Of a DNA stretch of 64,000 nucleotides, positions 8,560-16,932 are shown one piece after another. The stretch's first letter is position 1; each line of letters starts with the position of its first letter. Position numbers and translations under genes: made by a program. The notes beneath the pieces are model-generated. The model ran no database searches. It had not been told where the DNA came from and was given only the letters and a program-made list of their open reading frames with translations. This stretch comes from CAYUPI01 sp964446585 (GTDB lineage Bacteria > Verrucomicrobiota > Verrucomicrobiia > Limisphaerales > UBA8199). The stretch spans positions 1 to 64,000 of the forward strand of contig CAYUPI010000016.1 in assembly GCA_964446585.1 (NCBI GenBank), in the 5' to 3' direction.

Positions 8560-10011
8560 TCAGAAGTTCAATTGCAACTGCACGTACACAAAATCCGCGT
8601 CGCTCGAGCCGACGGTTGAAAGAGAGCTTTTCACGTAATCTCCAATGAAGAAATGTCCGTAGCCCGCTTGCAAGCTTGCGTAAGGCGTGAGGGCATAGGT
8701 CCCGATCAAATCCAGCTCCGAACCGACGTGGCTGCCTGCGCCAGGATTGATTCCGTATCCGCCCGTTCTGCGCGGCAAACCGCCTAATTGATAGAAGTAA
8801 TCATGCGTGTCGGCCAGCCAGAACTCGTGGTAGTCAAGAGTCACCGTCAACTGATTGAGTGGCTTGAGGGAAGCGGCCATACGCAGGTCATGCATGTTTT
8901 GCCACGAGAAGAAATCCATGTATCCGTAGAACTTGTGGTTAGTGGGGAAGATATTATCGAAGGTCTCATGCTTATTGTCATTGGTGCTGCTGTCGCCGCT
9001 GGAATAATTGTATTCGAGACCGAGCCGCGGCGTGCCGAAGGCTTTGGTCCACGTGTAGCCGGCGGCCGCGTGCGCCGCGAGAGCCTCATGATTGAGCCGC
9101 GGCGAAGAGGCAGAGAGCGCATAATTCCCAAACTGACCTGCGAGTTCGGCCTCGTAATCCCAGCCGCCAAGCTGACCGGGCAACGATTTGCATCGCAGGC
9201 CAATGGTGTAAATGTCTCGCGGCGTTGCGCCACCCGTCGGCGTTGTGGTGGTAATTTCCCGAGTCGATCCGACTGCGACATTGCGTGACAGAAAATAGAA
9301 ATCAGTGGTTTGCTTCGGGACCAGCCGCGTCGAGGCGTAAACGCCGGAAAGCCAGTCGTAATCGTTGACCTCGTTTAAATGATTGTCATTGGGCAGCACG
9401 ACGCGGCCGGTAAATAGCTCCACCCAAAGGTCCGCAGTTTCGTAACGGAGCTTGGCGGCATCGAAGACGCGCCCAAGGTTGTTCCAGTCGGAAGCGCCGA
9501 TCAACCGCTCGTCACCATAAATTAGTTCCTGCCTTCCGACTTTGGCTGTCAGCGGGAACTCCTTGGCGTTTCCAAGTTTCACAAAAGCCTGGTTCAAATC
9601 GAAGATATCGGTCTCGGGATTTGGATTGCGCCGGTCGCTTTGGGCAGAACTGTCCCGCGCTTCGGTAAAGGCCGAGAACCATTCGCATGGTGAATAGCCC
9701 AAATGCAATTTCTCCCGGAGCAGCCAATAGATATTTTCGGTCGTGGTCCCTCCGGTCCGGAAATCCGCAGAGTTCCTCACCCCGAGAATCGCAAACTGTT
9801 CATGAGCTTCGAAACGGGCTCGGAATTGTCCGCCCAGATCCCAATTGGTAAATGCAGGCGATTGATTGCGCAGCCAGTCGTTAACGAGACCAGCGCTGGA
9901 GGCCGCTGGGACCGGCGAAGGAGCGGAGGCTTTTTCTTGCGCATGCAAAGCAGCGAAGGATGTCGTGAGAATGAACGCAGCGAGGATGATGTCATGTCGT
10001 TCAGGTTTCAT
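8560..10011 (-). CDS. Outer-membrane beta-barrel protein, alginate-export family
   Basis: 483 residues. Residues 1-24 are a signal peptide ending in LHA. The mature protein has many alternating hydrophobic strands and features of the alginate export porin family: GGQFRARFEAHEQ near residue 62, LREKLHLGYSP, DIFDLNQAFVKL and VGRQELIYGDERLIG. The chain ends in a phenylalanine after a short strand (QLQLNF), the usual outer-membrane barrel signature. In Pseudomonas AlgE exports alginate; distant members are general sugar or organic porins, so the solute here is unknown. It converges on the DUF4197 gene. Neighbouring polysaccharide genes suggest a role in carbohydrate passage. Confidence 0.83.
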   Translation of the reverse strand: MKPERHDIILAAFILTTSFAALHAQEKASAPSPVPAASSAGLVNDWLRNQSPAFTNWDLGGQFRARFEAHEQFAILGVRNSADFRTGGTTTENIYWLLREKLHLGYSPCEWFSAFTEARDSSAQSDRRNPNPETDIFDLNQAFVKLGNAKEFPLTAKVGRQELIYGDERLIGASDWNNLGRVFDAAKLRYETADLWVELFTGRVVLPNDNHLNEVNDYDWLSGVYASTRLVPKQTTDFYFLSRNVAVGSTREITTTTPTGGATPRDIYTIGLRCKSLPGQLGGWDYEAELAGQFGNYALSASSPRLNHEALAAHAAAGYTWTKAFGTPRLGLEYNYSSGDSSTNDNKHETFDNIFPTNHKFYGYMDFFSWQNMHDLRMAASLKPLNQLTVTLDYHEFWLADTHDYFYQLGGLPRRTGGYGINPGAGSHVGSELDLIGTYALTPYASLQAGYGHFFIGDYVKSSLSTVGSSDADFVYVQLQLNF

Positions 10012-10098
10012 AGTCCGATTGCGTGTGCTTTTAGCGGCTTTGCGACGAAAAGCAAGGCTCCGCGGACCTCAGATTTTGCCGGGCAAACCGCTACGAAC

Positions 10099-10863
10099 TC
10101 ACTGCGGAGTCCTGGCATCCTTTATGTACTGCGCGTGGCCGTCGAGAAGCAACCGGTTGCGTCCTCCGGGATGAATTGTGCGTCCTCGCAGCTCAGGCAG
10201 CACCGACGAAACGGTCGAGGGGAAATATGAATCGACCGCCATTTCGACATCTTGTGGGCCGCTGATAATGCCGAGCACGGGACTGTTGGTGATGGTCTTG
10301 AGGTCAGCCACGGCCTGGGAGGATTTCTTGCCCCAGAAATCGTCGATCGGAACAGGCTCGTCCGGGCGGTCAAATCGCCACAACCAAAACCTTGTCACCG
10401 GGGCATTCGAAGCGGCTGAAACCGCCTGCGCAGTCTGGGCGACATTGCCGACTGAGGAAGAGACGGACGCGGGGCAGGACCATATCGAAAAGGTTGCACC
10501 GCTATTTTGCAGGACGATGGCGGCCCAGCCGGCGCGCGGGTCCGAAGGAGGCCAGCTTGTCCAGGGCCGAAAGCCACCAGGCAGGCTGTTTTTGAGGTCG
10601 CGGCGGTCCGCAAAAACGTCCTGATTTTCATCGAGGTAAAGCACGAAAGCCAAGCCGATCTGTTTAAGGTTCGATAGACAAGCGGCCTGGTGACTACGCC
10701 GCTTGGCGAGACTAAGCGCAGGCAGCAGGAGCGCGGCCAGGATTGCGATGACGGCAATGACGACCAGCAACTCAATGAGCGTGAAAGCGCGGCGGGATTT
10801 TCGCCGAGTGCGTAGCAAACACTCCCCAACTAATGCACAGATGGAGCCGTCAACAGGTTTCAC
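10099..10863 (-). CDS. Type II/IV pseudopilin with H-X9-DG motif
   Basis: 254 residues from a GTG at 10863; a TTG about 48 bases further in, preceded by GGGGAG, is another possible start. The prepilin signal is at residues 24-50: basic residues, then RRAF cut before FTLIELLVVIAVIAILAAL. The C-terminus has the H-X9-DG motif (H, nine residues, DG near residue 244) that marks the abundant pseudopilin-like proteins of Verrucomicrobiota, Planctomycetes and Lentisphaerae. The signal would be cut by a prepilin peptidase such as the one at 56.5-57.6 kb. It is divergent from rhaA with about 130 bases between them. Its precise partner complex is unknown. Confidence 0.85.
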   Translation of the reverse strand: MKPVDGSICALVGECLLRTRRKSRRAFTLIELLVVIAVIAILAALLLPALSLAKRRSHQAACLSNLKQIGLAFVLYLDENQDVFADRRDLKNSLPGGFRPWTSWPPSDPRAGWAAIVLQNSGATFSIWSCPASVSSSVGNVAQTAQAVSAASNAPVTRFWLWRFDRPDEPVPIDDFWGKKSSQAVADLKTITNSPVLGIISGPQDVEMAVDSYFPSTVSSVLPELRGRTIHPGGRNRLLLDGHAQYIKDARTPQ

Positions 10864-10991
10864 GAATTACTCAGTCATTTTACGACCGAACAACCGAAGA
10901 TCGAGCCAGAACAAGCATGGAATCGTGCGCTGGGGAACCTTGCCAACCAACGACTGCCCGCGCTAGTCTCTCCGCATCGTTCTTGCAGAAG

Positions 10992-12248
10992 ATGAGTAAA
11001 CCCACAAAACCAGACTTCAAACTGGCGAAGGAGCGCTACAGTCAATACGGCGTGGACGCTGACAAAGCGCTGAGACAACTGGCCGCCATTCCGATCTCGC
11101 TCCACTGCTGGCAGGGTGACGACCTGGGCGGTTTTGAACAGACCGGTGGTGCCCCGGGAGGTGGGCTGGCTGTCACAGGAAATTATCCCGGCAGAGCGCG
11201 AACGGCGGACGAATTGCGAGCCGACCTGGAAAAGGCCTTGTCGTTGATTCCGGGCAACCACCGATTAAATCTCCATTCTTTTTACGCGGAGACCAATGGT
11301 AAACGAGTCGAGCGCAACGAGCTGGCGCCGAAGCACTTTGTTCGCTGGATCGATTGGGCCAAACAGAATCGGCTGGGCATGGATTTTAATCCCACCTTTT
11401 TCTCACATCCAAAAGCCGCCGATGGGTTCACTCTGTCCCACCGAGAAAAGGCCATTCGGCGATTCTGGATCGAACACGGTATTGCCTGCCGAAAAATCGG
11501 CGCTGCGATTGGCCGCGAACTGGGCAAGCCCTGCGTCACTAATGTATGGATTCCGGATGGTTATAAGGACACTCCGGCTGATCGCCGAGGACCGCGCGAG
11601 CGGCTGACTGCGTCCCTGGATGCCATTTTCGAAGCGCCGATTTCGCCCCGGCTGAATCTCGATTCCGTCGAGCCCAAACTTTTCGGCATTGGCTCTGAAA
11701 GCTACGTCGTCGGCTCTCACGAATATTACCTTGGCTATGCGCTCTCGCGCAGGAAACTGCTCACGCTGGATGCCGGTCACTATCACCCGACTGAAAGCAT
11801 CGCCGACAAGATTACAGGCGTCCTCCAATTTCTCCCGGAAATTTTGTTGCACGTCAGCCGCGGAGTCCGCTGGGACAGCGATCACGTCGTGACGCTGACA
11901 GATGATCTGCAGGCCATCGCCCGCGAAATTGTCGCAAATGATTACAGCAACCGCGTCCACATTGGGCTGGACTATTTTGACGCGAGCATTAACCGGATCG
12001 CTGCCTGGGTCATTGGGTCACGCAACATACTCCTGGCGCTGTTATTGGCGCTTCTCGAGCCCCCGTCGATCCGCGCCGCTGAATTGGCGGGCGATCACAC
12101 CTCCCGACTGGCCTTGCAGGAGGAGGCACGAGGTCTGCCCTTCGGCGCGGTCTGGGATTATTACTGTGAAAGCAACAGCGTTCCGGCAGGAAATGCCTGG
12201 CTCGATGGAGTGCGGCGCTACGAGAAAAATGTCCTGGCGAAGCGCTGA
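10992..12248 (+). CDS. rhaA: L-rhamnose isomerase
   Basis: 418 residues from the ATG at 10992; the open frame continues upstream but the RhaA homology begins here. The enzyme converts L-rhamnose to L-rhamnulose in the cytoplasm using Mn2+. Recognisable family blocks are IPISLHCWQGDDLGGFE near the start, RLNLHSFYAE, GMDFNPTFFSHPKA, SHEYYLGYAL, LDAGHYHPTE and HIGLDYFDASINRIAAW. These carry the His, Asp and Glu metal ligands of the RhaA barrel. Length matches the family. It is the first gene of a same-strand rhamnose cluster that runs to rhaB at 21442. A weak promoter-like pair (TTGCCA at 10940, TAGTCT at 10964) lies upstream. Confidence 0.95.
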   Translation: MSKPTKPDFKLAKERYSQYGVDADKALRQLAAIPISLHCWQGDDLGGFEQTGGAPGGGLAVTGNYPGRARTADELRADLEKALSLIPGNHRLNLHSFYAETNGKRVERNELAPKHFVRWIDWAKQNRLGMDFNPTFFSHPKAADGFTLSHREKAIRRFWIEHGIACRKIGAAIGRELGKPCVTNVWIPDGYKDTPADRRGPRERLTASLDAIFEAPISPRLNLDSVEPKLFGIGSESYVVGSHEYYLGYALSRRKLLTLDAGHYHPTESIADKITGVLQFLPEILLHVSRGVRWDSDHVVTLTDDLQAIAREIVANDYSNRVHIGLDYFDASINRIAAWVIGSRNILLALLLALLEPPSIRAAELAGDHTSRLALQEEARGLPFGAVWDYYCESNSVPAGNAWLDGVRRYEKNVLAKR

Positions 12249-12336
12249 TCCCTGCCGACTCGCTCTGGTGCCATTAAGGCACAGGCACAGATTGGCGTTT
12301 GTGAACGTGAATTTGTAGTACTGAAGCGATCAGGTT

Positions 12337-14880
12337 TTGAAAACGCTTCTTCGACTGGCGGACATCACAAAATCCTTCGGCGCGGTGCATGCGCTGAAAG
12401 GCGTGTCATTCGATCTGATCGCCGGCGAAGTCCACGCTTTGGTGGGGGAAAATGGCGCCGGAAAATCCACGCTGATCAGGATTATCACCGGCTCCGAACA
12501 GCCGGACGCAGGCACCGTCGAAATCGACGGCGTTCGGGCGCCACGGCTCAACCCGGCGGCCGCACGCGCCTATGGCATCGCCGCGATTTATCAGCAGCCG
12601 GCTTTGTTTCCCGATTTATCGGTGGCGGAAAACATCGCGCTCGGTTTGGAGCCGCCGTCCGCGACCCGTCGGATCCGGTGGAATGATCGCCGCCGACGCG
12701 CCGAGTCGTTGCTCCGGCGGGTAGGTGCGGAAATCGATGCAGAGACGGAAGTCCGACAGCTCTCCATGCCGCAACAGCAGCTCGTCGAAATCGCCCGTGC
12801 CTTGGGCGCGGGCGCTCGGATGCTGCTGATGGACGAGCCAACAGCATCGCTGACCGGACGGGAAGTGACGTTGTTGCTTGATTTGATTCGCGACCTGCGG
12901 TTCCAGCGAGTCGGGATCATTTATATTTCCCATCGCCTGGAGGAGGTGTTCCAAATTGCCGACCGCGTCACGGTTCTCCGAGATGGCGAAAGCGTTGGAG
13001 TCCGGAATGTTGCGGGCAAAACCGACCTTACCGAGTCCGAGCTCATCCGCCTCATGGTGGGTCGCGAAGTTTCGACCATCTTTCCGCCGCCGGAAACCGC
13101 GCCTGGCGAAACCGTGTTTTCTGTCCGCAATTTGTGCTGTCGTGGCTCGGGTATCTCCGACGTGAACCTTGATATTCGCGTTGGCGAAATTCTGGGGGTT
13201 GCCGGACTCGTCGGAGCCGGCCGCACTGAGCTTGCGCGCGTCCTTTTTGGCATTACGGCTGCCAATTCGGGCACCATCACCTTAGGAGGCCAAGGCCTGA
13301 AGATCCGATCGCCAGGCGATGCCATCGAGGCCGGCATCGCCTATGTGCCCGAAGACCGGCGTCGCCACGGCGTTATCCTTGAGATGTCAATCGCGGCCAA
13401 TGTCTCTCTTGGAATTCTCCCCAAACTTTACCCTCGAAGCTGGTTGTGCTCCGGCGCGGAGCAGTCTCTTGCCCGGCAATTTATCCGCGACCTGGGAATC
13501 AAAACAACTTCGCCGGACATGCGCGCCGCGAATCTCTCCGGCGGAAATCAACAAAAAGTCGCGCTCGGTCGCTGGCTGGCTGCCAAACCCAAACTGTTAA
13601 TCCTCGACGAACCGACCCAGGGCGTGGATATCGGCGCAAAGGCAGAGATTCACAAGCTAATTCGACGCCTGGCGGCGCAAGGGATGGCAGTACTTATGAT
13701 TTCTTCCGAGCTGCCGGAAATTCTTGGCATGAGCGATCGCATCGCGGTCATGCGGGGGGGAACCGTTACTGCCTTATTCGACCGGCGTAACGCCGATGCC
13801 CACACTATCATGGCTGCCGCTTTGGGACAGGATGTGAGGAAGGACGAATGTCAAATGACGAAACACGCCCAAAAACCCAATCGCCATCAACGACCTCGAG
13901 AACAGTATGCAGATTTCGGGCTTCGACATTCGTCATTGGTCATTCACTTCCGAACGTATTTCCGCGAATGGTCAGTTGCGCTCGCGTTAGTCTCGCTGCT
14001 CATCCTTCTGGCAATAATTGCACCCGGGTTCTTCCAGAAGAGCCAATTGCTCTCCATCTGCTCGGCAGCCGCGCCGGTCTCGCTCGTGGCCTGCGGCATC
14101 GCAGTAGTCATTATCTCCCGGCAGATTGACATCTCCGTCGGATCGCAATTCGCACTCTGCAGTGTGCTACTTGGGCTGTTGGTGCAGGCGCATTGGCCGA
14201 TGCCACTCGCGGCCGCAGCGGTGATCGTCATTGGAGCGCTGTGCGGTGCGTTTAATGGCGTGTTGATTGCCTGGCTGCGCCTGCCATCCATTGTCGTTAC
14301 GCTCGCTACGATGGCGACCTGGCGCGAAGCCTTGCGTTGGTGGCGTCAGGGCGAGTTTGTGAGGGACCTGCCTGAGAGTTTTCAATGGTTCGGCTTGAGC
14401 CAGGCCGGCGGACAGACTACCGTGCTGGCGACAACCGTCGTCCTCTTCCTCGTGCTCACGTTTGGATTGAAGCATCTTGCCGCCGGCCGATTCGTTTATG
14501 CGGTCGGCTCCGATGCCGAAGCGGCTCGCCTTGCGGGAATCAGGCCATCGCTCGTCACGTTTGGTGTTTTCGTCATGGCAGGCGCGTTAACAGGCCTCGC
14601 CGCGCTGTTGAATGCTGTGCGCTTCACTGATGTCGATCCGAAAACGGGAACCGGCCTGGAATTGCAGGCGATTGCTGCTGCGGTCGTGGGTGGTATCGCT
14701 ATCTCCGGCGGCCGCGGCCGACTCTGGGGCGTGCTTGCGGGGGTTTTGCTTTTGGCCTGTATTGCGCCGGCGCTCGTATTCCTGAAACTCCCGCCCCAAT
14801 GGGAAAAAGCGCTACAAGGCTGCATTATCTTGCTGGCCGTGGCGGCCGATGGTTGGCGCAGCGTGAAAGGCAGGCGCTAA
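12337..14880 (+). CDS. Rhamnose-type ABC importer, ATPase fused to permease
   Basis: 847 residues from a TTG start at 12337, with AGG six bases upstream. Residues 1 to about 500 are a double ATPase of the sugar (RbsA/XylG/RhaT) type: Walker A GENGAGKST near 37, LSMPQQQLVEIARAL, MDEPTASL, then a second half with GLVGAGRTE, LSGGNQQKVALGRWL and LDEPTQGVD. Residues from about 540 are an RbsC-like permease with 8-10 membrane helices and the IDISVGSQFAL motif. These are normally two proteins. The junction (about 503-537) is low complexity and is encoded by an inverted pair of heptamer arrays, so the fusion may be recent. It powers sugar import with the next two genes. L-rhamnose is inferred from its place between rhaA and rhaB. 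Confidence 0.9.
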   Translation: MKTLLRLADITKSFGAVHALKGVSFDLIAGEVHALVGENGAGKSTLIRIITGSEQPDAGTVEIDGVRAPRLNPAAARAYGIAAIYQQPALFPDLSVAENIALGLEPPSATRRIRWNDRRRRAESLLRRVGAEIDAETEVRQLSMPQQQLVEIARALGAGARMLLMDEPTASLTGREVTLLLDLIRDLRFQRVGIIYISHRLEEVFQIADRVTVLRDGESVGVRNVAGKTDLTESELIRLMVGREVSTIFPPPETAPGETVFSVRNLCCRGSGISDVNLDIRVGEILGVAGLVGAGRTELARVLFGITAANSGTITLGGQGLKIRSPGDAIEAGIAYVPEDRRRHGVILEMSIAANVSLGILPKLYPRSWLCSGAEQSLARQFIRDLGIKTTSPDMRAANLSGGNQQKVALGRWLAAKPKLLILDEPTQGVDIGAKAEIHKLIRRLAAQGMAVLMISSELPEILGMSDRIAVMRGGTVTALFDRRNADAHTIMAAALGQDVRKDECQMTKHAQKPNRHQRPREQYADFGLRHSSLVIHFRTYFREWSVALALVSLLILLAIIAPGFFQKSQLLSICSAAAPVSLVACGIAVVIISRQIDISVGSQFALCSVLLGLLVQAHWPMPLAAAAVIVIGALCGAFNGVLIAWLRLPSIVVTLATMATWREALRWWRQGEFVRDLPESFQWFGLSQAGGQTTVLATTVVLFLVLTFGLKHLAAGRFVYAVGSDAEAARLAGIRPSLVTFGVFVMAGALTGLAALLNAVRFTDVDPKTGTGLELQAIAAAVVGGIAISGGRGRLWGVLAGVLLLACIAPALVFLKLPPQWEKALQGCIILLAVAADGWRSVKGRR
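13847..13945. repeat. Inverted heptamer arrays inside the ABC fusion gene
   Basis: AATGTCA and AATGACG at 13847-13860 face GACATTC, GTCATTG and GTCATTC at 13925-13945. The two sets are reverse complements around a 64-base spacer. The whole piece lies in frame at the ATPase-permease junction and encodes the odd linker. The same arrangement is found between genes at 25425-25599 and 46560-46649. Confidence 0.8.
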
Positions 14881-15894
14881 ATGACAAGTGCGAATGGGCC
14901 TGGGTTTTCGCGATGGCGCATGTTTCGGCGCTTTGAAACTCTGCTGGCGACGGTGCTATTGCTTGAGATCGTCGTTTTCAGCAGGACCGGCGTGAATTTT
15001 GCAACGCGTGCCAACCTGTTCGAGGTGCTGCGGCTGAGCACGGAAATTGGGCTGCTGGCGCTGGTCATGACGCCGATCATCCTCACCGGAGGTATTGACC
15101 TATCCGTTGGTTCAATGCTGGGCCTGTGCGCGGTGCTGTTCGGGAAAATGTGGCGCGATGGTGGTTTACCGATTCCGCTGGTGCTGGCTGGCACGCTCGC
15201 GATTGGCGCGGCTGGAGGCGGTCTCAATGCATTGCTCATCACCCGGCTGAATTTGCCTCCCCTCATTGTTACGCTTGGTTCGTTCTCGCTTTTTCGCGGC
15301 CTGGCTGAGGCCCTGACCCGCGGGGTTGATAACTTCACGAACTTTCCGAAGAGTTATCTGTTCCTTGGCCAGGGTTATCTATTCGGCGGTGTGCCGGCAC
15401 AGGTGCCCGTTTTCGCGCTCGTGGCTGTTGGAGTTTGGGTGTTGGTTCACCGGACTATCGCAGGTCGAGCCTTTCGTGCGATCGGCTTCTCACCAGAAGG
15501 CGCGCGTTATGCCAGCATTCCGGTGAGTAGGCGACTGACCCTCGCTTACGTGCTTGCGGGAGTGATCGCGGCGCTTGCTGCGCTGATTTATGTCGCGCGA
15601 GTAGGCCAGGCCAAAGCTGATGCGGGAACGGGATACGAATTACTGGCAATCACCGCCGTTGTGCTCGGCGGAGCGTCTATCTTCGGCGGCACGGGCACCG
15701 TCTTTGGCACGCTGCTGGGCGTGTTCGTCGTGACGGTGCTGAAAATCGGGCTCATCTTGTCAGATCAGCCAAGCGAACTGGCCGGCATTCTCACCGGTGG
15801 TTTGTTGCTGGCTGTGCTAGCCAGCGAAGTGCTCTTGAAAACATTTTCTGCTCGACGCGCCCGCGCCCCTTCGGCAACCGTGAAGCTGGCGTAG
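14881..15894 (+). CDS. Sugar ABC transporter permease (rhamnose-type)
   Basis: 337 residues, starting at the base after the stop of the fused ATPase-permease gene, so translation is probably coupled. About nine hydrophobic helices are visible. The BPD_transp_2 family hallmark GGIDLSVGSMLGL is near residue 65, and the second half has AITAVVLGGASIFGGTGTVFG. It would pair with the permease half of the preceding protein to form a two-permease pore, as in RhaP/RhaQ systems of alpha-proteobacteria. The C-terminal tail is basic and short. The sugar specificity is inferred from the operon. Confidence 0.92.
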   Translation: MTSANGPGFSRWRMFRRFETLLATVLLLEIVVFSRTGVNFATRANLFEVLRLSTEIGLLALVMTPIILTGGIDLSVGSMLGLCAVLFGKMWRDGGLPIPLVLAGTLAIGAAGGGLNALLITRLNLPPLIVTLGSFSLFRGLAEALTRGVDNFTNFPKSYLFLGQGYLFGGVPAQVPVFALVAVGVWVLVHRTIAGRAFRAIGFSPEGARYASIPVSRRLTLAYVLAGVIAALAALIYVARVGQAKADAGTGYELLAITAVVLGGASIFGGTGTVFGTLLGVFVVTVLKIGLILSDQPSELAGILTGGLLLAVLASEVLLKTFSARRARAPSATVKLA

Positions 15895-15897
15895 CCT

Positions 15898-16932
15898 ATG
15901 ACCTCCACAAGCTTTTTCACCGTTTCAAAAAGGAGTAGCGTAATCATTTGCGCGCTGCTGTTGCAGTTCGGCTCCACCGGCTGCAACAATTCGGACCCGA
16001 GCGCCAAAACCCAATCGGCTGGCGCCAAACAAATCACCGTAGCCATGATGCCCAAAAGCAAGGGCAACGCTTACTTCATATCCTGCCGCAAGGGCGCCGA
16101 AGAAGCGGCCAAAGAACTGGATGCCAAACTGATCTGGGACGGACCGACCGATCCCGACCCGGCTCGGCAGAATGAGATCGTCGAGACCTGGATTACCCGT
16201 GGCGTGGACGTCATTGCGGTCGCGGTGGAAAATCGGGAAGGCATTTCGACGGCGCTGCGTAAGGCGCGCGAAAAGGGGATTAAGGTCATCACGTGGGATT
16301 CTGACGCGCAACCCGATGCCCGCGATTTTCTCATCAACCAGGCAACACCCGAAGGTATCGGTTTCACGCTGATGGACGAAGCCGCGCGCTCGCTCGGCGG
16401 CAAAGGACAGTTCGCGATCATCACGGCTTCTCTCACCGCCGCGAACATGAATGAATGGCAGAAGTACATCGAGCAACGGCGTTCAGAGAAATATCCCGAA
16501 ATCAAGATGGCCGCCTTGCGGCCCTGCGATGATCTGAAAGACAAGGCATTCGCGGAAGCGACAGCTATTCTGAACGCGAACCCGGAAGTAAAACTGTTGA
16601 TGGCCATCTGCTCGCCGGCCGTGCCGGGCGCTTCCGAGGCGGTAAAGCAAAGCGGGCGCAAGGATGTCCAGGTCGTTGGTCTAGGCCTGCCGAATGACAA
16701 TAAGCGCTACGTGCGGGATGGCATCACGCCATCGGTTATTTTGTGGAACACGGAAAATCTGGGCTATCTCTCCGTGCATGCCGCGGTTGCAGTGGCCAGG
16801 GGTCAACTCAGAAGCGGTGCGACGAAGTTTACCGCCGGCCGCCTCGGCGACCTCGAGGTTAAAGCGGATAATGTGTTGCTCGGAAAACCTTTCGTCTTCA
16901 ACAAGGAAAACATTGAACAGTTCAATTTCTGA
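15898..16932 (+). CDS. Sugar-binding lipoprotein of the rhamnose ABC importer
   Basis: 344 residues beginning three bases after the permease stop. The N-terminus is a lipoprotein signal: a hydrophobic stretch followed by GSTGC, with Cys29 as the predicted lipidated residue. The rest is a type-1 periplasmic binding fold (Peripla_BP_4): ITVAMMPKSKGNAYF, then GVDVIAVAVENREG, VITWDSDAQPDARDFLINQ and ICSPAVPGASEAV. This matches RhaS-like binding proteins, which deliver L-rhamnose to the membrane complex. The lipid anchor fits a Gram-negative periplasm or outer face of the inner membrane. Confidence 0.9.
   Translation: MTSTSFFTVSKRSSVIICALLLQFGSTGCNNSDPSAKTQSAGAKQITVAMMPKSKGNAYFISCRKGAEEAAKELDAKLIWDGPTDPDPARQNEIVETWITRGVDVIAVAVENREGISTALRKAREKGIKVITWDSDAQPDARDFLINQATPEGIGFTLMDEAARSLGGKGQFAIITASLTAANMNEWQKYIEQRRSEKYPEIKMAALRPCDDLKDKAFAEATAILNANPEVKLLMAICSPAVPGASEAVKQSGRKDVQVVGLGLPNDNKRYVRDGITPSVILWNTENLGYLSVHAAVAVARGQLRSGATKFTAGRLGDLEVKADNVLLGKPFVFNKENIEQFNF

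Noticed and set aside
10833..10991. Longer start for rhaA from an upstream ATG
   Set aside because: The first 53 codons have no RhaA similarity and overlap the divergent pseudopilin start; the ATG at 10992 fits the family length.
16694..16912. Longer start for the GH78 gene overlapping the binding-protein gene by over 200 bases
   Set aside because: The added residues have no family match or signal peptide, while the TTG at 16913 has a good ribosome site and a signal peptide soon after.
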